Below, piece after piece: positions 41,550 to 49,480 of a DNA stretch of 64,000 nucleotides. Source of the stretch: Xenorhabdus khoisanae. Lineage in GTDB: Bacteria; Pseudomonadota; Gammaproteobacteria; Enterobacterales; Enterobacteriaceae. How positions within the stretch are numbered: the stretch's first letter is position 1; every line of letters starts with the position of its first letter. The notes beneath the pieces are model-generated. The model had not been told where the DNA came from and did no database searches. It saw only the letters and a list, made by a program, of their open reading frames with translations. The stretch is taken from the NCBI RefSeq assembly GCF_001037465.1, contig NZ_LFCV01000013.1, positions 1-64,000 of the forward strand, in the 5' to 3' direction. The position numbers were made by a program, and so were the translations under genes.

Positions 41550-42703
41550 TAACTTTCACCCTCATCATCATACATATCGCTGGTGGCTTCATAGTCATAA
41601 TCCGGTTCTTCTTCTAACGCATCCAGCGACTCGCCTTCGCGCCCCTCGCCCTGACTATCCCGATCGCCATAACCGCCTTTATCGACAATGTCATCAACCA
41701 GCTGGCGCTTTGTCGCCAGATAGGTGTCCCGTCCGGCCTGCTTCTCCCGATATGCTCTGGCCTGCCTGTCCAGTTCGTCCGGATCAATGACTGCATTATC
41801 CACGTCCTCGCCCTGATCCTGTTTCATCTCGTGGCGCAATTTCTCCAATAAAGCGGCGGGGACCTTACCGCCTTGGGATTCGATGTAAGCCGCCGTTTGC
41901 AGGGCATCCCATTCATTTTCCTGCTGGCGTTGATAGGCGTTGGCGATCACCGTCGTTTCGCCCATCTTGGCCGCATGTTTTTCCTCGTCACGGCGGTTTT
42001 TCAGCCACCCCTGTTTCATTGACGTCATGGTGCGCATGAAATCGGTCATGGCATAGGAACAGTCGTTCAGCATCTTGAGCTGCTTAAACGCCGGATGCAG
42101 CGCCCCGTCGTCGGGATTAAATTCGGCTTCCTGTTTCTCAAGTTCTTCGATGGAGCGATCACGTATCCGTTCAACAAGTTCAAAGTGGGCTAATGCCCGT
42201 CGCATCAAATCCACTTCCAACACGTCGAAATAGCCCGCCTCCATCAAGGCGTCTGCCTGATCTAAATCAACACTTCTGGGGGTAGCGTACCGGCCATGTT
42301 TCATGGCCGCTTCATTCCCCACGGTCAAGCGACGTCCTTCCCCCCGGGATAATTTTTGATGTGTGATGATCGCCGCAGGCGAAATGATCATTTTCGCGTT
42401 CTGACTTTTGGCGCTTTTGGCCTGCGGATGTCGCTCGCCGCCCGTTTTCCTTCCCGGCTTAACACCCGTATTCACACGGAATTGCGCGGATTTTCCCTTT
42501 TCTTGTCCGGCCTTTTTTAGGGGAATGACTTGATCATGTGTTGCGGCATGATCATGATCATCTGACGGGGCGGGATTGGCCGAACGCAGATAGCGACGGG
42601 CGGTGTTGGGATTCAGGTTGTAATGTTCGGCATATTCACGGATGCTGATTCCATTTTCAGCGCGTAGCCTATTGAAATTAGATACGTGTTCCTGCCAGTT
42701 CAT
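41549..42703 (-). CDS. pacA: Terminase small subunit / pac recognition protein (PacA-like)
   Basis: The 384-residue protein begins with a helix-turn-helix-like segment ([20 protein letters not shown]), has a long helical middle and an acidic end ([18 protein letters not shown]). Size and pairing with pacB fit P1 PacA. The amino-terminal coding part contains TGATCA hexamers (42531, 42549, 42555 and 42385) as in the pac site of P1, which lies inside pacA. It would recognise methylated pac DNA and start headful packaging. Confidence 0.82.
   Translation of the reverse strand: MNWQEHVSNFNRLRAENGISIREYAEHYNLNPNTARRYLRSANPAPSDDHDHAATHDQVIPLKKAGQEKGKSAQFRVNTGVKPGRKTGGERHPQAKSAKSQNAKMIISPAAIITHQKLSRGEGRRLTVGNEAAMKHGRYATPRSVDLDQADALMEAGYFDVLEVDLMRRALAHFELVERIRDRSIEELEKQEAEFNPDDGALHPAFKQLKMLNDCSYAMTDFMRTMTSMKQGWLKNRRDEEKHAAKMGETTVIANAYQRQQENEWDALQTAAYIESQGGKVPAALLEKLRHEMKQDQGEDVDNAVIDPDELDRQARAYREKQAGRDTYLATKRQLVDDIVDKGGYGDRDSQGEGREGESLDALEEEPDYDYEATSDMYDDEGES
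42367..42560. other. Candidate pac packaging site
   Basis: Two groups of GATC hexamers lie about 140 bp apart inside pacA: TGATCG at 42367 and TGATCA at 42385 on one side, and TGATCA at 42531, 42549 and 42555 on the other. P1 pac has the same layout, two hexamer clusters in pacA flanking the cut region, and cutting requires adenine methylation. A phage dam gene is present at 22123. Confidence 0.7.
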
Positions 42704-43019
42704 CCCTATCTACCAAAGTCAACCCTCAATGAATCTGATGATACACAAGCATTAATATGTTTAATTAACGTAATTTACTCCCGCCACCATGACCATTGAC
42801 CATCATTTCTCCCCTTCCTCATCTCCATACCGGCCGCTATTTGTGCTTTCCCAAGATGTTCTTTAATCCTCATTTTTTTGCTTAGAAAAAAAATGAATAA
42901 CGTTTGTTATCCAAATGAATAGCAAATACTTGATGTTTTCCCTTTAATCTATCAAACTTACTCACGCACAAATCTGACTTAAATGTCTTAATCGTTAATA
43001 TCTAAAACAGGGAAATATC
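42704..43019. promoter_or_regulatory. Region upstream of the partition operon, possible centromere
   Basis: This 316-bp AT-rich stretch between pacA and the ParM-like gene would hold the partition promoter and, in R1-type systems, the parC repeats. Short ACCAT repeats occur near 42788-42806 (ACCATGACCATTGACCAT), but no clear array of iterons was found. Confidence 0.4.
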
Positions 43020-44201
43020 ATGAAGAAGCCTACTGGCTCTGATAACACTGCTGTTCAAAAACCTGCCTTGGTCGCCGTCGATACGGATTCAGGCGACACG
43101 ATGGTTGAACAGCCTATTTTAGTCGCCGTTGATGCAGGTTCCGGCAATATCGCTATTCGCTTTGAACGTAATGGGGAAATTGAAAATCACATCATTCCTG
43201 CACGGGTACGCCAAGGTAATGCTCAATCAATGGCGTTAGAAGCGGGAACCTCATGGGAAACCGAAGGGGATCACGGGGAAAATGTGGTATTTTCTGTTGT
43301 CAGTGGTGGTAACGACCTCGTTAATACCTGTGATCCAAACTACCAATCCAGTCCTGCACATCGTGCCTTGGTTATCAATGCACTGGCACAACTGGGGTTA
43401 GGCGGACAGGAAATTATTCTGGCGGACACGCTGCCGATTAATCAGTTTTACAGTGACTTGGGGAAAATTGACCAAAAACGTATTAACGCCAAGCGTAATA
43501 GCTTAATGAAGCGGATTAACAATGTCTCCGGCCAGTATAAAGCACCACACATTATTGACGTTATGGTCTACCCTGAAGCGGTTCCCGCCTATGTGTCAGC
43601 TTCCGTCACGCCTGATATGAAAGCCAACCCTGAACTTGAAGGCGCGGAGAGCATCATGGTGGTTGATGTAGGGCGGTTTACCTGTGATATCGCCGTGCTG
43701 GATAAAACTCACCAAATTGTGAGGCGAGGAACCTTTGAACACGGTGTCTATATGATGTTAGATCGTGTTCACGCGTTGCTTCAGGAAAACGCAGAAAAAC
43801 TCAACATTGCTGAACCCAAAGAAATTCACCTTGAGTCCATTGATACATTTATCCGCCAAGGTTATATCGGTTCCCGTCTGAAATCAGCCGCAGACAAACG
43901 CATTAAAATTGATGAGATCGTCCAACAGGCGGCAGAGGAATTTGCTGAAATCATTCGAAATGATATTCGTAACGTTCATCGCAATCTGAGTGATATTGAT
44001 GTGCTTATTCTGGTTGGTGGCGGTGCCAATTTGATAGGCGGCAAACTGGAATACCTTAAAAATTGTACAACAGAATGGGGATGTCCTGTCTATATCCCTG
44101 ATCATCCTGAATATGCCATTGTTCGCGGTGTTCATATAGCATTTAAAAGAGATGCGCAGGAAATCATTAAGGAATGGCTGATTAAGGCAGGTACAAAATG
44201 A
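43020..44201 (+). CDS. parM: ParM/StbA-type actin-like partition protein
   Basis: The 393-residue protein has the actin-like ATPase motifs: phosphate 1 (LVAVDAGSGNIAIRF, residues 34-48), phosphate 2 (MVVDVGRFTCDIAVL, about 212) and the adenosine motif (ILVGGGANLIGG, about 329). ParM filaments push plasmid copies apart. The amino end carries an extra, imperfect copy of the phosphate-1 strand (ALVAVDTDSGDTM, residues 16-28), a 17-residue duplication. P1 itself uses ParAB, so this operon replaces it. AGGGAAA before the ATG supports the start. Confidence 0.87.
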   Translation: MKKPTGSDNTAVQKPALVAVDTDSGDTMVEQPILVAVDAGSGNIAIRFERNGEIENHIIPARVRQGNAQSMALEAGTSWETEGDHGENVVFSVVSGGNDLVNTCDPNYQSSPAHRALVINALAQLGLGGQEIILADTLPINQFYSDLGKIDQKRINAKRNSLMKRINNVSGQYKAPHIIDVMVYPEAVPAYVSASVTPDMKANPELEGAESIMVVDVGRFTCDIAVLDKTHQIVRRGTFEHGVYMMLDRVHALLQENAEKLNIAEPKEIHLESIDTFIRQGYIGSRLKSAADKRIKIDEIVQQAAEEFAEIIRNDIRNVHRNLSDIDVLILVGGGANLIGGKLEYLKNCTTEWGCPVYIPDHPEYAIVRGVHIAFKRDAQEIIKEWLIKAGTK

Positions 44202-44235
44202 AAAGGCTAAGCTACTGGAAGAAAAAGGGGCTTAA

Positions 44236-44763
44236 ATGTCATCTTTATTAGCCATTAAAGCGCAAGCACTCAACGAAGCAGGCATTGCTACCACAAAGTT
44301 TCGGGAAGATTATCAAAGCCTGACCGGTCATCACAGCAAACGGAAAATGATGATGAGCGCGATTCGTTGCGGCTACATTATCGAGAAAGCGGGGTTAGCG
44401 CCCCTGCTGTCACTGCTCGATACAGAAGCATTTTTCGCTGCTGATCAAAACACACGTAAGCAGATGGTCATGCGGGTGCTGGCGTTAAGTAATATGGAAG
44501 AAACCCCCACCACTCCCGTTGAGCCAGACATGACAACCGTGGAAATTGAAACACCACCCGCAACAGCAAAAGCGATAATTCAACCGGAAGAACCAGCGAA
44601 TAACGGCACAGGGGCTCCGTCTGAGAATACCACCAGCATAATCAAACACGAGAAACGAGAGGATGGTTCAGCGACGTTAATTGAACGTTCAACCAATAAA
44701 CAACCGCCGCCTTCAACGCTATCAGCAATGTCAGCACTCAGAGGAAACGTGACTAAGAAATAG
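44236..44763 (+). CDS. StbB/ParR-like partition adaptor
   Basis: This 175-residue protein follows the ParM-like gene after 34 bp with AAGGGG before its ATG. The amino half (GIATTKFREDYQSLTGHHSK, RKMMMSAIRCGYIIEKAGLA) is basic and probably binds the centromere, and the carboxyl half is a disordered proline/threonine-rich tail that could contact the filament. Position and size fit StbB of StbA-type operons. The last residues overlap the convergent gene at 44753 by 11 bases. Confidence 0.75.
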   Translation: MSSLLAIKAQALNEAGIATTKFREDYQSLTGHHSKRKMMMSAIRCGYIIEKAGLAPLLSLLDTEAFFAADQNTRKQMVMRVLALSNMEETPTTPVEPDMTTVEIETPPATAKAIIQPEEPANNGTGAPSENTTSIIKHEKREDGSATLIERSTNKQPPPSTLSAMSALRGNVTKK

Positions 44764-45160
44764 GATCTATCATTCTTTTTCGGATCATGTCATCCCAAAT
44801 CTTACGTAAGGCTGCATTCTGTAATGCAGCCTTGTTTTCATCGCCCTTCAGCCCACCAGCGGGAATCACTGTTTTTGAGAAATCAATGGATATGCCATGG
44901 CGCGGCTTAAAGTGGGCCTGTGTAATGTATTTCATTTCATATTTTCTTGGCCGAACACGGGTATCCATGAGGCAAACAATGTTTTTGGACGAACAAAACA
45001 CGTTAAGTCGTGCGTAGACAAAATCCTTGTCTATTTTGACATGGGGGTAATAGCGGCGAATGGCATCCATGACCTCTTTGGCGGTCAGAGGGCGGTTTTC
45101 TCTCAGAAGCACATCTGCCAAATGGATATTGGAGATTTTTTCTTTCACGCTCTTTTCCAA
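44753..45160 (-). CDS. Unknown protein with possible winged-helix start
   Basis: The 135-residue product has an amino half LADVLLRENRPLTAKEVMDA followed by IRRYYPHVKIDKDFVYARL, which looks like a DNA-binding winged helix, and a less ordered tail. It converges on the partition operon. A dispersed-motif copy lies immediately upstream (45163), so it may be controlled by the phage-wide regulator. Family not recognised. Confidence 0.6.
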   Translation of the reverse strand: MEKSVKEKISNIHLADVLLRENRPLTAKEVMDAIRRYYPHVKIDKDFVYARLNVFCSSKNIVCLMDTRVRPRKYEMKYITQAHFKPRHGISIDFSKTVIPAGGLKGDENKAALQNAALRKIWDDMIRKRMIDPIS

Positions 45161-45162
45161 GG

Positions 45163-45180
45163 AAATTCTAAATGATTTTT
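45163..45180 (+). promoter_or_regulatory. Copy e of the dispersed AAATTCTAAAT motif
   Basis: The site reads AAATTCTAAATGATTTTT on the plus strand, 2 bp upstream of the gene ending at 44753, and overlaps its ribosome binding region. Unlike copies b and c it points away from that gene. Confidence 0.6.
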
Positions 45181-45270
45181 TATATTACATAAAAAGCAGA
45201 AAAGAAGAAGAAAATACCTTCAATTACAATAAGTTAATAATAAAATAGGCAGTGGTTATATAGACTAATA

Positions 45271-45296
45271 AGAAAAGGCCGCATTAAGCGGCCTCT
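45271..45296 (-). terminator. Terminator of the relE-like operon
   Basis: On the minus strand AGGCCGC, loop TTAAT, GCGGCCT is followed by TTTCTTATT. It lies 11 bp after the antitoxin stop. The same GGCCGC/GCGGCC stem is used at the C4-like RNA. Confidence 0.8.
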
Positions 45297-45306
45297 GTGA
45301 TTAATC

Positions 45307-45681
45307 TTAATCCAAGATTAATTGTGTCGGTCTACACGCATAAAACGCCGCCAATTTTTCCAGCGTAGCTTGGCGTGGACGTTCTGCTCTTTCAAATTGA
45401 GAGACGGCGGCTTGTGTAATTCCCAGCCTCTCGGCCACCTCTGTCTGTGATAAACGTCGATATATACGCCATGCTGCATGAAGTGTCACATCTTCATCAA
45501 CCATAATACTAATGACGTCATGGGGAATGGTTTCATCATCATTAGCCCCCTTGGGGTAAGGGATACTGACGTAATCTTCATCACGATCCAGCGCTGCAAG
45601 CAAGCGTTCATACTCCGCAATAGGAAGTACTACAGCCTGCTTGTTGCCGTTCTCATCTGTAATAAACTGGATACCAGCCAT
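45307..45681 (-). CDS. Antitoxin with Phd-like start and XRE domain
   Basis: The 124-residue protein begins like a Phd/YefM-type antitoxin (GIQFITDENGNKQAVVLPIA, EYERLLAALDRDED) and ends with an XRE helix-turn-helix (LSQTEVAERLGITQAAVSQF). It follows the RelE-like toxin after 72 bp, the toxin-first order. It should neutralise the toxin and bind the palindrome in the promoter at 46061-46089. Confidence 0.82.
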   Translation of the reverse strand: MAGIQFITDENGNKQAVVLPIAEYERLLAALDRDEDYVSIPYPKGANDDETIPHDVISIMVDEDVTLHAAWRIYRRLSQTEVAERLGITQAAVSQFERAERPRQATLEKLAAFYACRPTQLILD

Positions 45682-45753
45682 ATTATCTCCGATATTGTAT
45701 TGGCCATAACGCGAATAGAGGAAAAAGCAGGCGGGTATTCCCCGCCGTGCCAG

Positions 45754-46014
45754 TCAATATGTCTTTGTTTGTCTCCGCTTAACTTCCTGCACTTCCAAAA
45801 TCTTCGGCTCTTTACCTGAAAGCTCAAACAGAATTCGGTAGTCACCTACTCTCAATCTGTATTGAGTTTCCGTTCCCGTTAATTTTTTGATATCCAAATC
45901 CACCAGCGGAAAACCCGTAAGCAAACCCACTTTATTTTTGATTGCTTTCTGGTATCGCGTGTCGATCCTGACTAGCTGTTTGGTTGCCGCTTTAGACCAA
46001 ACCACTTTGACCAT
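45754..46014 (-). CDS. RelE-type toxin
   Basis: The 86-residue protein has the RelE/ParE fold pattern: VKVVWSKAATKQLVRIDTRY, LTGFPLVDLDIKKLTG, YRLRVGDYRILFEL and a final LEVQEVKRRQTKTY. The YRLRVGDYR block carries the basic residues used for ribosome-dependent mRNA cutting. AGGGGAA lies before two ATG codons, of which the second (46014) is better spaced. With its antitoxin it forms an apparently intact module. Confidence 0.85.
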   Translation of the reverse strand: MVKVVWSKAATKQLVRIDTRYQKAIKNKVGLLTGFPLVDLDIKKLTGTETQYRLRVGDYRILFELSGKEPKILEVQEVKRRQTKTY

Positions 46015-46060
46015 CATTTCCCCTATTTTTAAAGAGCATCTCCGTTTTCAGGATAGGTGT

Positions 46061-46089
46061 AATATAAGCCTTATGGCTTATATTGTCAA
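46061..46089 (-). promoter_or_regulatory. Promoter and operator of the relE-like module
   Basis: On the minus strand TTGACA, 17 bp, TATATT is a near-consensus promoter. A perfect 10-bp inverted repeat, AATATAAGCC and GGCTTATATT separated by 4 bp, covers the spacer and -10, a likely antitoxin binding site. Confidence 0.85.
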
Positions 46090-46105
46090 TATAACACTTA
46101 TATTA

Positions 46106-46325
46106 TTATAAGTATTTCGAATGCCCCATTAAAATTCGTTTCCCAATCCATGCCATCACAGGTACGGCCATTGAATTACCGATTGCCCGGTAACGATGAC
46201 CATCGGGGCAGTCAGCCGTTGCCTTACCATTCCACGGAATTTGGGTGTGATTATCGGGGAAACCTTGCAACCGCTCGCACTCTACGGGTGTTAAACGGCG
46301 CACGGTATAACCGTATCGATTTTTA
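46106..46325 (-). pseudogene. dcm: Carboxyl-terminal remnant of a cytosine DNA methyltransferase
   Basis: The remnant encodes RYGYTVRRLTPVECERLQGF and PDNHTQIPWNGKATADCPDG followed by HRYRAIGNSMAVPVMAWIGK, the last two conserved motifs (IX-X) of C5 methyltransferases. The catalytic PCQ motif and the whole amino part are missing; the coding similarity stops near 46325. It cannot be active. P1-type phages can carry Dcm activity, so this may be a lost phage gene. Confidence 0.85.
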
Positions 46326-46398
46326 TATTACAAGAAGATTGCGGGTCATTAATGCGTGGCTAGTCAATCAGTATAAACTTGAAGATCGGTAATGATTG

Positions 46399-46427
46399 TT
46401 GACAAATAATCTATAAATGGTTACTAT
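46399..46427 (+). promoter_or_regulatory. Promoter of the HicA-like/HTH pair
   Basis: TTGACA (46399-46404), 17 bp, TACTAT (46422-46427). Transcription would begin near 46434, downstream of the first in-frame ATG at 46417, which therefore cannot be the start used from this promoter. Confidence 0.8.
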
Positions 46428-46494
46428 TGTTACCGTTGGCTGGCGACTTTGGCCGGTTACGTTCTTTAACAAAGTGAGACTTAATTTAAAAGGA

Positions 46495-46719
46495 GTGTTA
46501 TCTATCGCGTATCATAAAAATAAGGAGATCAATGCGGCAATTGCATATGCCGTGTCTCAAGGCTGGGCTTACATCAAACGGAAAGGAAAAGGCCATGCTG
46601 TAGGAGTTTTGCGATGTGGACGTGAAGATAAGTGCCACCAAAAATCAGTGTGGGGAACACCGGATAGCCCCCAAGACCACGCAAAAGATATAATCTCATT
46701 AGTGGATAAATGCAAATAA
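46495..46719 (+). CDS. HicA-like small toxin candidate
   Basis: The frame codes for YHKNKEINAAIAYAVSQGWA, IKRKGKGHAVGVLRCGREDK and VWGTPDSPQDHAKDII, a pattern of a strand-helix protein with GW, KGxGH and VWGTPxxPxxHA blocks. I recall it as a HicA-like family paired with a helix-turn-helix partner. The start is uncertain: a GTG at 46495 is the only conventional codon after the promoter, but it abuts AAAGGA without spacing. If the protein is a toxin, the weak start may be deliberate. The partner follows after a stem-loop. Confidence 0.65.
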   Translation: MLSIAYHKNKEINAAIAYAVSQGWAYIKRKGKGHAVGVLRCGREDKCHQKSVWGTPDSPQDHAKDIISLVDKCK

Positions 46720-46724
46720 TATCA

Positions 46725-46749
46725 AGGCCGTCAATCGGCGGCCTTTTTT
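46725..46749 (+). terminator. Terminator/attenuator between toxin-like gene and partner
   Basis: AGGCCG, 8-base loop, CGGCCT is followed by five further T. It lies 5 bp after the toxin-like stop and 35 bp before the partner start, so it would reduce expression of the second gene. Confidence 0.7.
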
Positions 46750-46784
46750 ATATCAGTCTCACATCTAATGATAGGAAAAAGGAT

Positions 46785-47354
46785 ATGAGAAAATACAGTT
46801 TTAGCATCGTGGTGGGTGGAAAGAAAATCACTACTGACGATGATTTGTTTGATATCTCAGACGCTTTGTATGAAGCAGGATGCAGCGACGCCCACCCCGC
46901 TGCATACAACGGTACATTGTACGTTAATTTTACACGCAACGGCGAAAATTACGCCAAATCAGTGTCATCTGCCATCTCTGATATTGAGTCAGTTTCTGGA
47001 TTAACTTGTTTATCTGTAGATATTGGTGATGTAGTCAGTTTAAGTGATGCTGCTGAACTGGCAGGAACCACCAAAGCGGCGTTATCTCGATACAGTAAGG
47101 GGAGCCGTGGAGCCGGTGATTTTCCGACACCAATTCTACGCGTAGATAGCAGTCGCCCGTTATGGTCATGGGCGGATATTGCTGAATGGCTCGAAAAAAA
47201 CCAGCTCATCGACAATGAGCTGGTGGAGCAAGCACGGATGACTGGAGCCATTAACACAGCACTGTCAATTCGAAACACTAATTCAATGGATACAGTATTT
47301 CAATTTCTGTACGCATTGAAATCCAATAATAACCACACAATAATCACGGCGTAG
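46785..47354 (+). CDS. HTH antitoxin-like partner of the HicA-like protein
   Basis: The product is 189 residues from the ATG at 46785, preceded by AAAGGAT. The amino part (KYSFSIVVGGKKITTDDDLF, DALYEAGCSDAHPAAYNGTL, ENYAKSVSSAISDIESVSG) and a middle helix-turn-helix (SLSDAAELAGTTKAALSRYS) followed by FPTPILRVDSSRPLWSWADI form a family I know as DNA-binding partners of small HicA-like genes. It would bind the promoter at 46399. A degenerate copy of its last third lies at 47955-48130. Confidence 0.7.
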   Translation: MRKYSFSIVVGGKKITTDDDLFDISDALYEAGCSDAHPAAYNGTLYVNFTRNGENYAKSVSSAISDIESVSGLTCLSVDIGDVVSLSDAAELAGTTKAALSRYSKGSRGAGDFPTPILRVDSSRPLWSWADIAEWLEKNQLIDNELVEQARMTGAINTALSIRNTNSMDTVFQFLYALKSNNNHTIITA

Positions 47355-47393
47355 TTAACAATAATTCTTTTAAAAGATAAGTCTCACACATTC

Positions 47394-47421
47394 GGCCGTC
47401 TAAATGATGGCCTTTTTTTTT
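47394..47421 (+). terminator. Terminator after the HTH partner gene
   Basis: GGCCGTC and GATGGCC form a 7-bp stem with one G-U pair, followed by nine T. It lies 39 bp after the stop codon. Confidence 0.8.
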
Positions 47422-47510
47422 ATTTCACGACACCTTCTGAAATTGAATATAAAATAACCCCTAACAAGGGTTATTTATTCAGTGTTTAAATGTAAATTTA
47501 AGGTGGTGTT

Positions 47511-47951
47511 ATGGGAATTACAGAGAAAATAGCGACAGCATTTTGCACTCGTGAATCAAATCAGAACGTAGAACCTGATTTACTGGCACCAATAATCACA
47601 AAAGTAGTAAGCAGCTTTCCAGACACTCAACGCTTATCTGTGATAGTGAGTCTAGTGGGACTGAATAAGAGAAAATCTTATCGATTATTTATAGATATTC
47701 TCCATAATGGAGAGAGTTGTGTAAAATTTCAGGAAAATCCTTATGGTGATGAAGGAGAAGAATTCACTGTTGAAAACATCAGATTACCGGAGGATCAAGT
47801 TACTGCTATTTTTAGTGCCGTATTTGACCAGATAGAGTTCCCTGAACCCGGCATCTATGAAATAAAGGTGAAATTAAGAAATCAAGAAAAGCAAGTCATT
47901 GATGAGGACTCCTACTATTTTTATGTTTTGGATAAAAAGGATTACAAATAG
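47511..47951 (+). CDS. Unknown protein inserted between duplicated sequences
   Basis: This 146-residue protein (LAPIITKVVSSFPDTQRLSV, FPEPGIYEIKVKLRNQEKQV, IDEDSYYFYVLDK) is beta-rich and resembles small DUF6941-like proteins in its ending. GGTGG lies before the ATG. It sits between the intact HTH partner gene and a broken copy of that gene's 3' end, so it arrived with or within a duplication. Function unknown. Confidence 0.65.
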   Translation: MGITEKIATAFCTRESNQNVEPDLLAPIITKVVSSFPDTQRLSVIVSLVGLNKRKSYRLFIDILHNGESCVKFQENPYGDEGEEFTVENIRLPEDQVTAIFSAVFDQIEFPEPGIYEIKVKLRNQEKQVIDEDSYYFYVLDKKDYK

Positions 47952-47954
47952 GGA

Positions 47955-48130
47955 ATTACGGAGCGGGTGATGTCCCAACACCCATTCTACGTATAGACAG
48001 TCACTGTCCATTATGGCCGTGGACTGATATTGCCAACAAATAATCTCATCGACAATGCGCTGGTGGAACAAGCACGGATGACCGGTGCTATTAACACGGC
48101 ACTATCAATGCGAAACACAATTCACCTATA
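47955..48130 (+). pseudogene. Degenerate copy of the 3' third of the HTH partner gene
   Basis: The stretch repeats 47110-47330 with many changes and several short deletions: shared blocks include ACACCCATTCTACG, CATCGACAATG, TGGTGGA and CAAGCACGGATGAC. The reading frame is broken. It appears to be an older duplicate separated from the intact gene by the insertion at 47511. Confidence 0.8.
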
Positions 48131-48134
48131 CACA

Positions 48135-48410
48135 TTAGAATCCAAGAATATTTAATCGATTATTTAATTCACGAATACGGTCTGATTCAGTTCGGAACGG
48201 TGGACACAGATCGTTATTAGCTTGATCCAATACATACATGCCAAACCATGTAATGCTATAAATACCATGCCGGTGATAACAAACAACGCCCAGTTCCGCT
48301 AATCTGTGCATAATTTCACGGGAAACATCGTACCCTTCTCCATCATCCGACGTCGCTTTAAAACGCCGTAATGCCGCCAAATCCTCTGGTTGCAGGTAGT
48401 TGATACTCAT
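48135..48410 (-). CDS. Small protein with winged-helix-like pattern
   Basis: The start is placed at the ATG at 48410 (MSINYLQPEDLAALRRFKAT), giving 91 residues; the longer frame overlaps the upstream gene heavily. The sequence GYDVSREIMHRLAELGVVCY followed by RHGIYSITWFGMYVLDQ suggests a winged helix. It is the last gene of the leftward toxin operon, 4 bp after its neighbour. Its role, perhaps regulatory, is unknown. Confidence 0.55.
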   Translation of the reverse strand: MSINYLQPEDLAALRRFKATSDDGEGYDVSREIMHRLAELGVVCYHRHGIYSITWFGMYVLDQANNDLCPPFRTESDRIRELNNRLNILGF

Positions 48411-48414
48411 TCTT

Positions 48415-48795
48415 TTAGCTCTTCTGATATGACGCTGTAAATGTTGGGTTATATTCTTGCACGACCCTGAATACACCGAGAGATTTCCCCTCAGTAAATA
48501 CCACGATATCAATCGGCCAGTAAGCTCCCCATCCCTCATGATTATCATTATAATCTTTAGCGCACATCTCAGCTAGATGCTTAGGGGACAGGACATCCGG
48601 CTTATCATTTTTCAGAGCGTATCGATCTGTCAGGTCATCAAAATTATTTTTGCCTACTACTGCATATTCGATTGTCATTCTAACGTCCCAAATCACATAC
48701 CCAAATGAGTTATTAAATATTTTTATCTCTCTTAATACAAATCGTTTCCCCTGTGACGGCTTAAACGAATTCGGGTTATTTACGGGTTCTTCCAC
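48415..48795 (-). CDS. Unknown cytoplasmic protein of the toxin operon
   Basis: The 126-residue product (KIFNNSFGYVIWDVRMTIEY, YWPIDIVVFTEGKSLGVFRV) is beta-rich and has no signal peptide. It lies 14 bp downstream of the lipoprotein gene on the same strand, in an accessory segment of low G+C. It may be a second immunity or accessory factor for the toxin at 49481, but this is only position-based. Confidence 0.55.
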   Translation of the reverse strand: MEEPVNNPNSFKPSQGKRFVLREIKIFNNSFGYVIWDVRMTIEYAVVGKNNFDDLTDRYALKNDKPDVLSPKHLAEMCAKDYNDNHEGWGAYWPIDIVVFTEGKSLGVFRVVQEYNPTFTASYQKS

Positions 48796-48809
48796 AGAAC
48801 CCGATTTAT

Positions 48810-49352
48810 CTAATCCACCCTCGCCACTTGATTTTCATTCGCATATGAAAACCAATAATAAGCTCTATTATCAGGCACTTTTTCCTTTTTCATCAAAACG
48901 TTTGCATTATCTTTTGATATGACGTAATACTTAATATATTTTTTTTCCTTTTTTCTAACATCAAAATTTAATACTAATGTTTTTTCGGAACCCGAAATAT
49001 CAATATAATGCTCAAGATAAACAAGTTTGTTGTCTTTAACAAAGATGATTTTTGAAAATATATCTAAATCCCCATCAATTTTTAAGTTGATGAAACTTTC
49101 AACAGCTTTACGTTCAAATCCATTATCTATTACATACATGTAATCCCACTCAAATGGTGTGATGCTTTTCATATTGACAATACATTCATCATTAACATGA
49201 CAATATTTATCAGTATAATCAAATATACCTTCAGCTATATTAACCTCCCTGCAACTGGACAAATAAAACACAGAGAAAAACATAATAAACAAAGTAACTA
49301 ATTGACTTTTTCGCCCTAGCAAATAACCGTCTGGGTTAAAAACTATCATCAT
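48810..49352 (-). CDS. Lipoprotein, candidate immunity protein
   Basis: The 180-residue protein has a signal segment (SQLVTLFIMFFSVFYLSSC) ending in the lipobox LSSC, with C34 as the lipidation site, so the mature part is anchored in a membrane facing the periplasm. The mature domain (YTDKYCHVNDECIVNMKSIT, NGFERKAVESFINLKIDGDL) has a pair of cysteines. It follows the DUF6973-type toxin gene after 128 bp. Periplasmic lipoproteins next to toxins often act as immunity proteins. Confidence 0.65.
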   Translation of the reverse strand: MMIVFNPDGYLLGRKSQLVTLFIMFFSVFYLSSCREVNIAEGIFDYTDKYCHVNDECIVNMKSITPFEWDYMYVIDNGFERKAVESFINLKIDGDLDIFSKIIFVKDNKLVYLEHYIDISGSEKTLVLNFDVRKKEKKYIKYYVISKDNANVLMKKEKVPDNRAYYWFSYANENQVARVD

Positions 49353-49480
49353 CGCCTCTCTCTACGTTGCCCATTCATATAAAAAAGTCGGCTTTTTGTC
49401 GGCGGTAGTATCGCGCTTAATTGCATATCCATGACAACCGAAAAAGCCGAGCTTAAATTTACATTATTTTTAAGTCGTTA

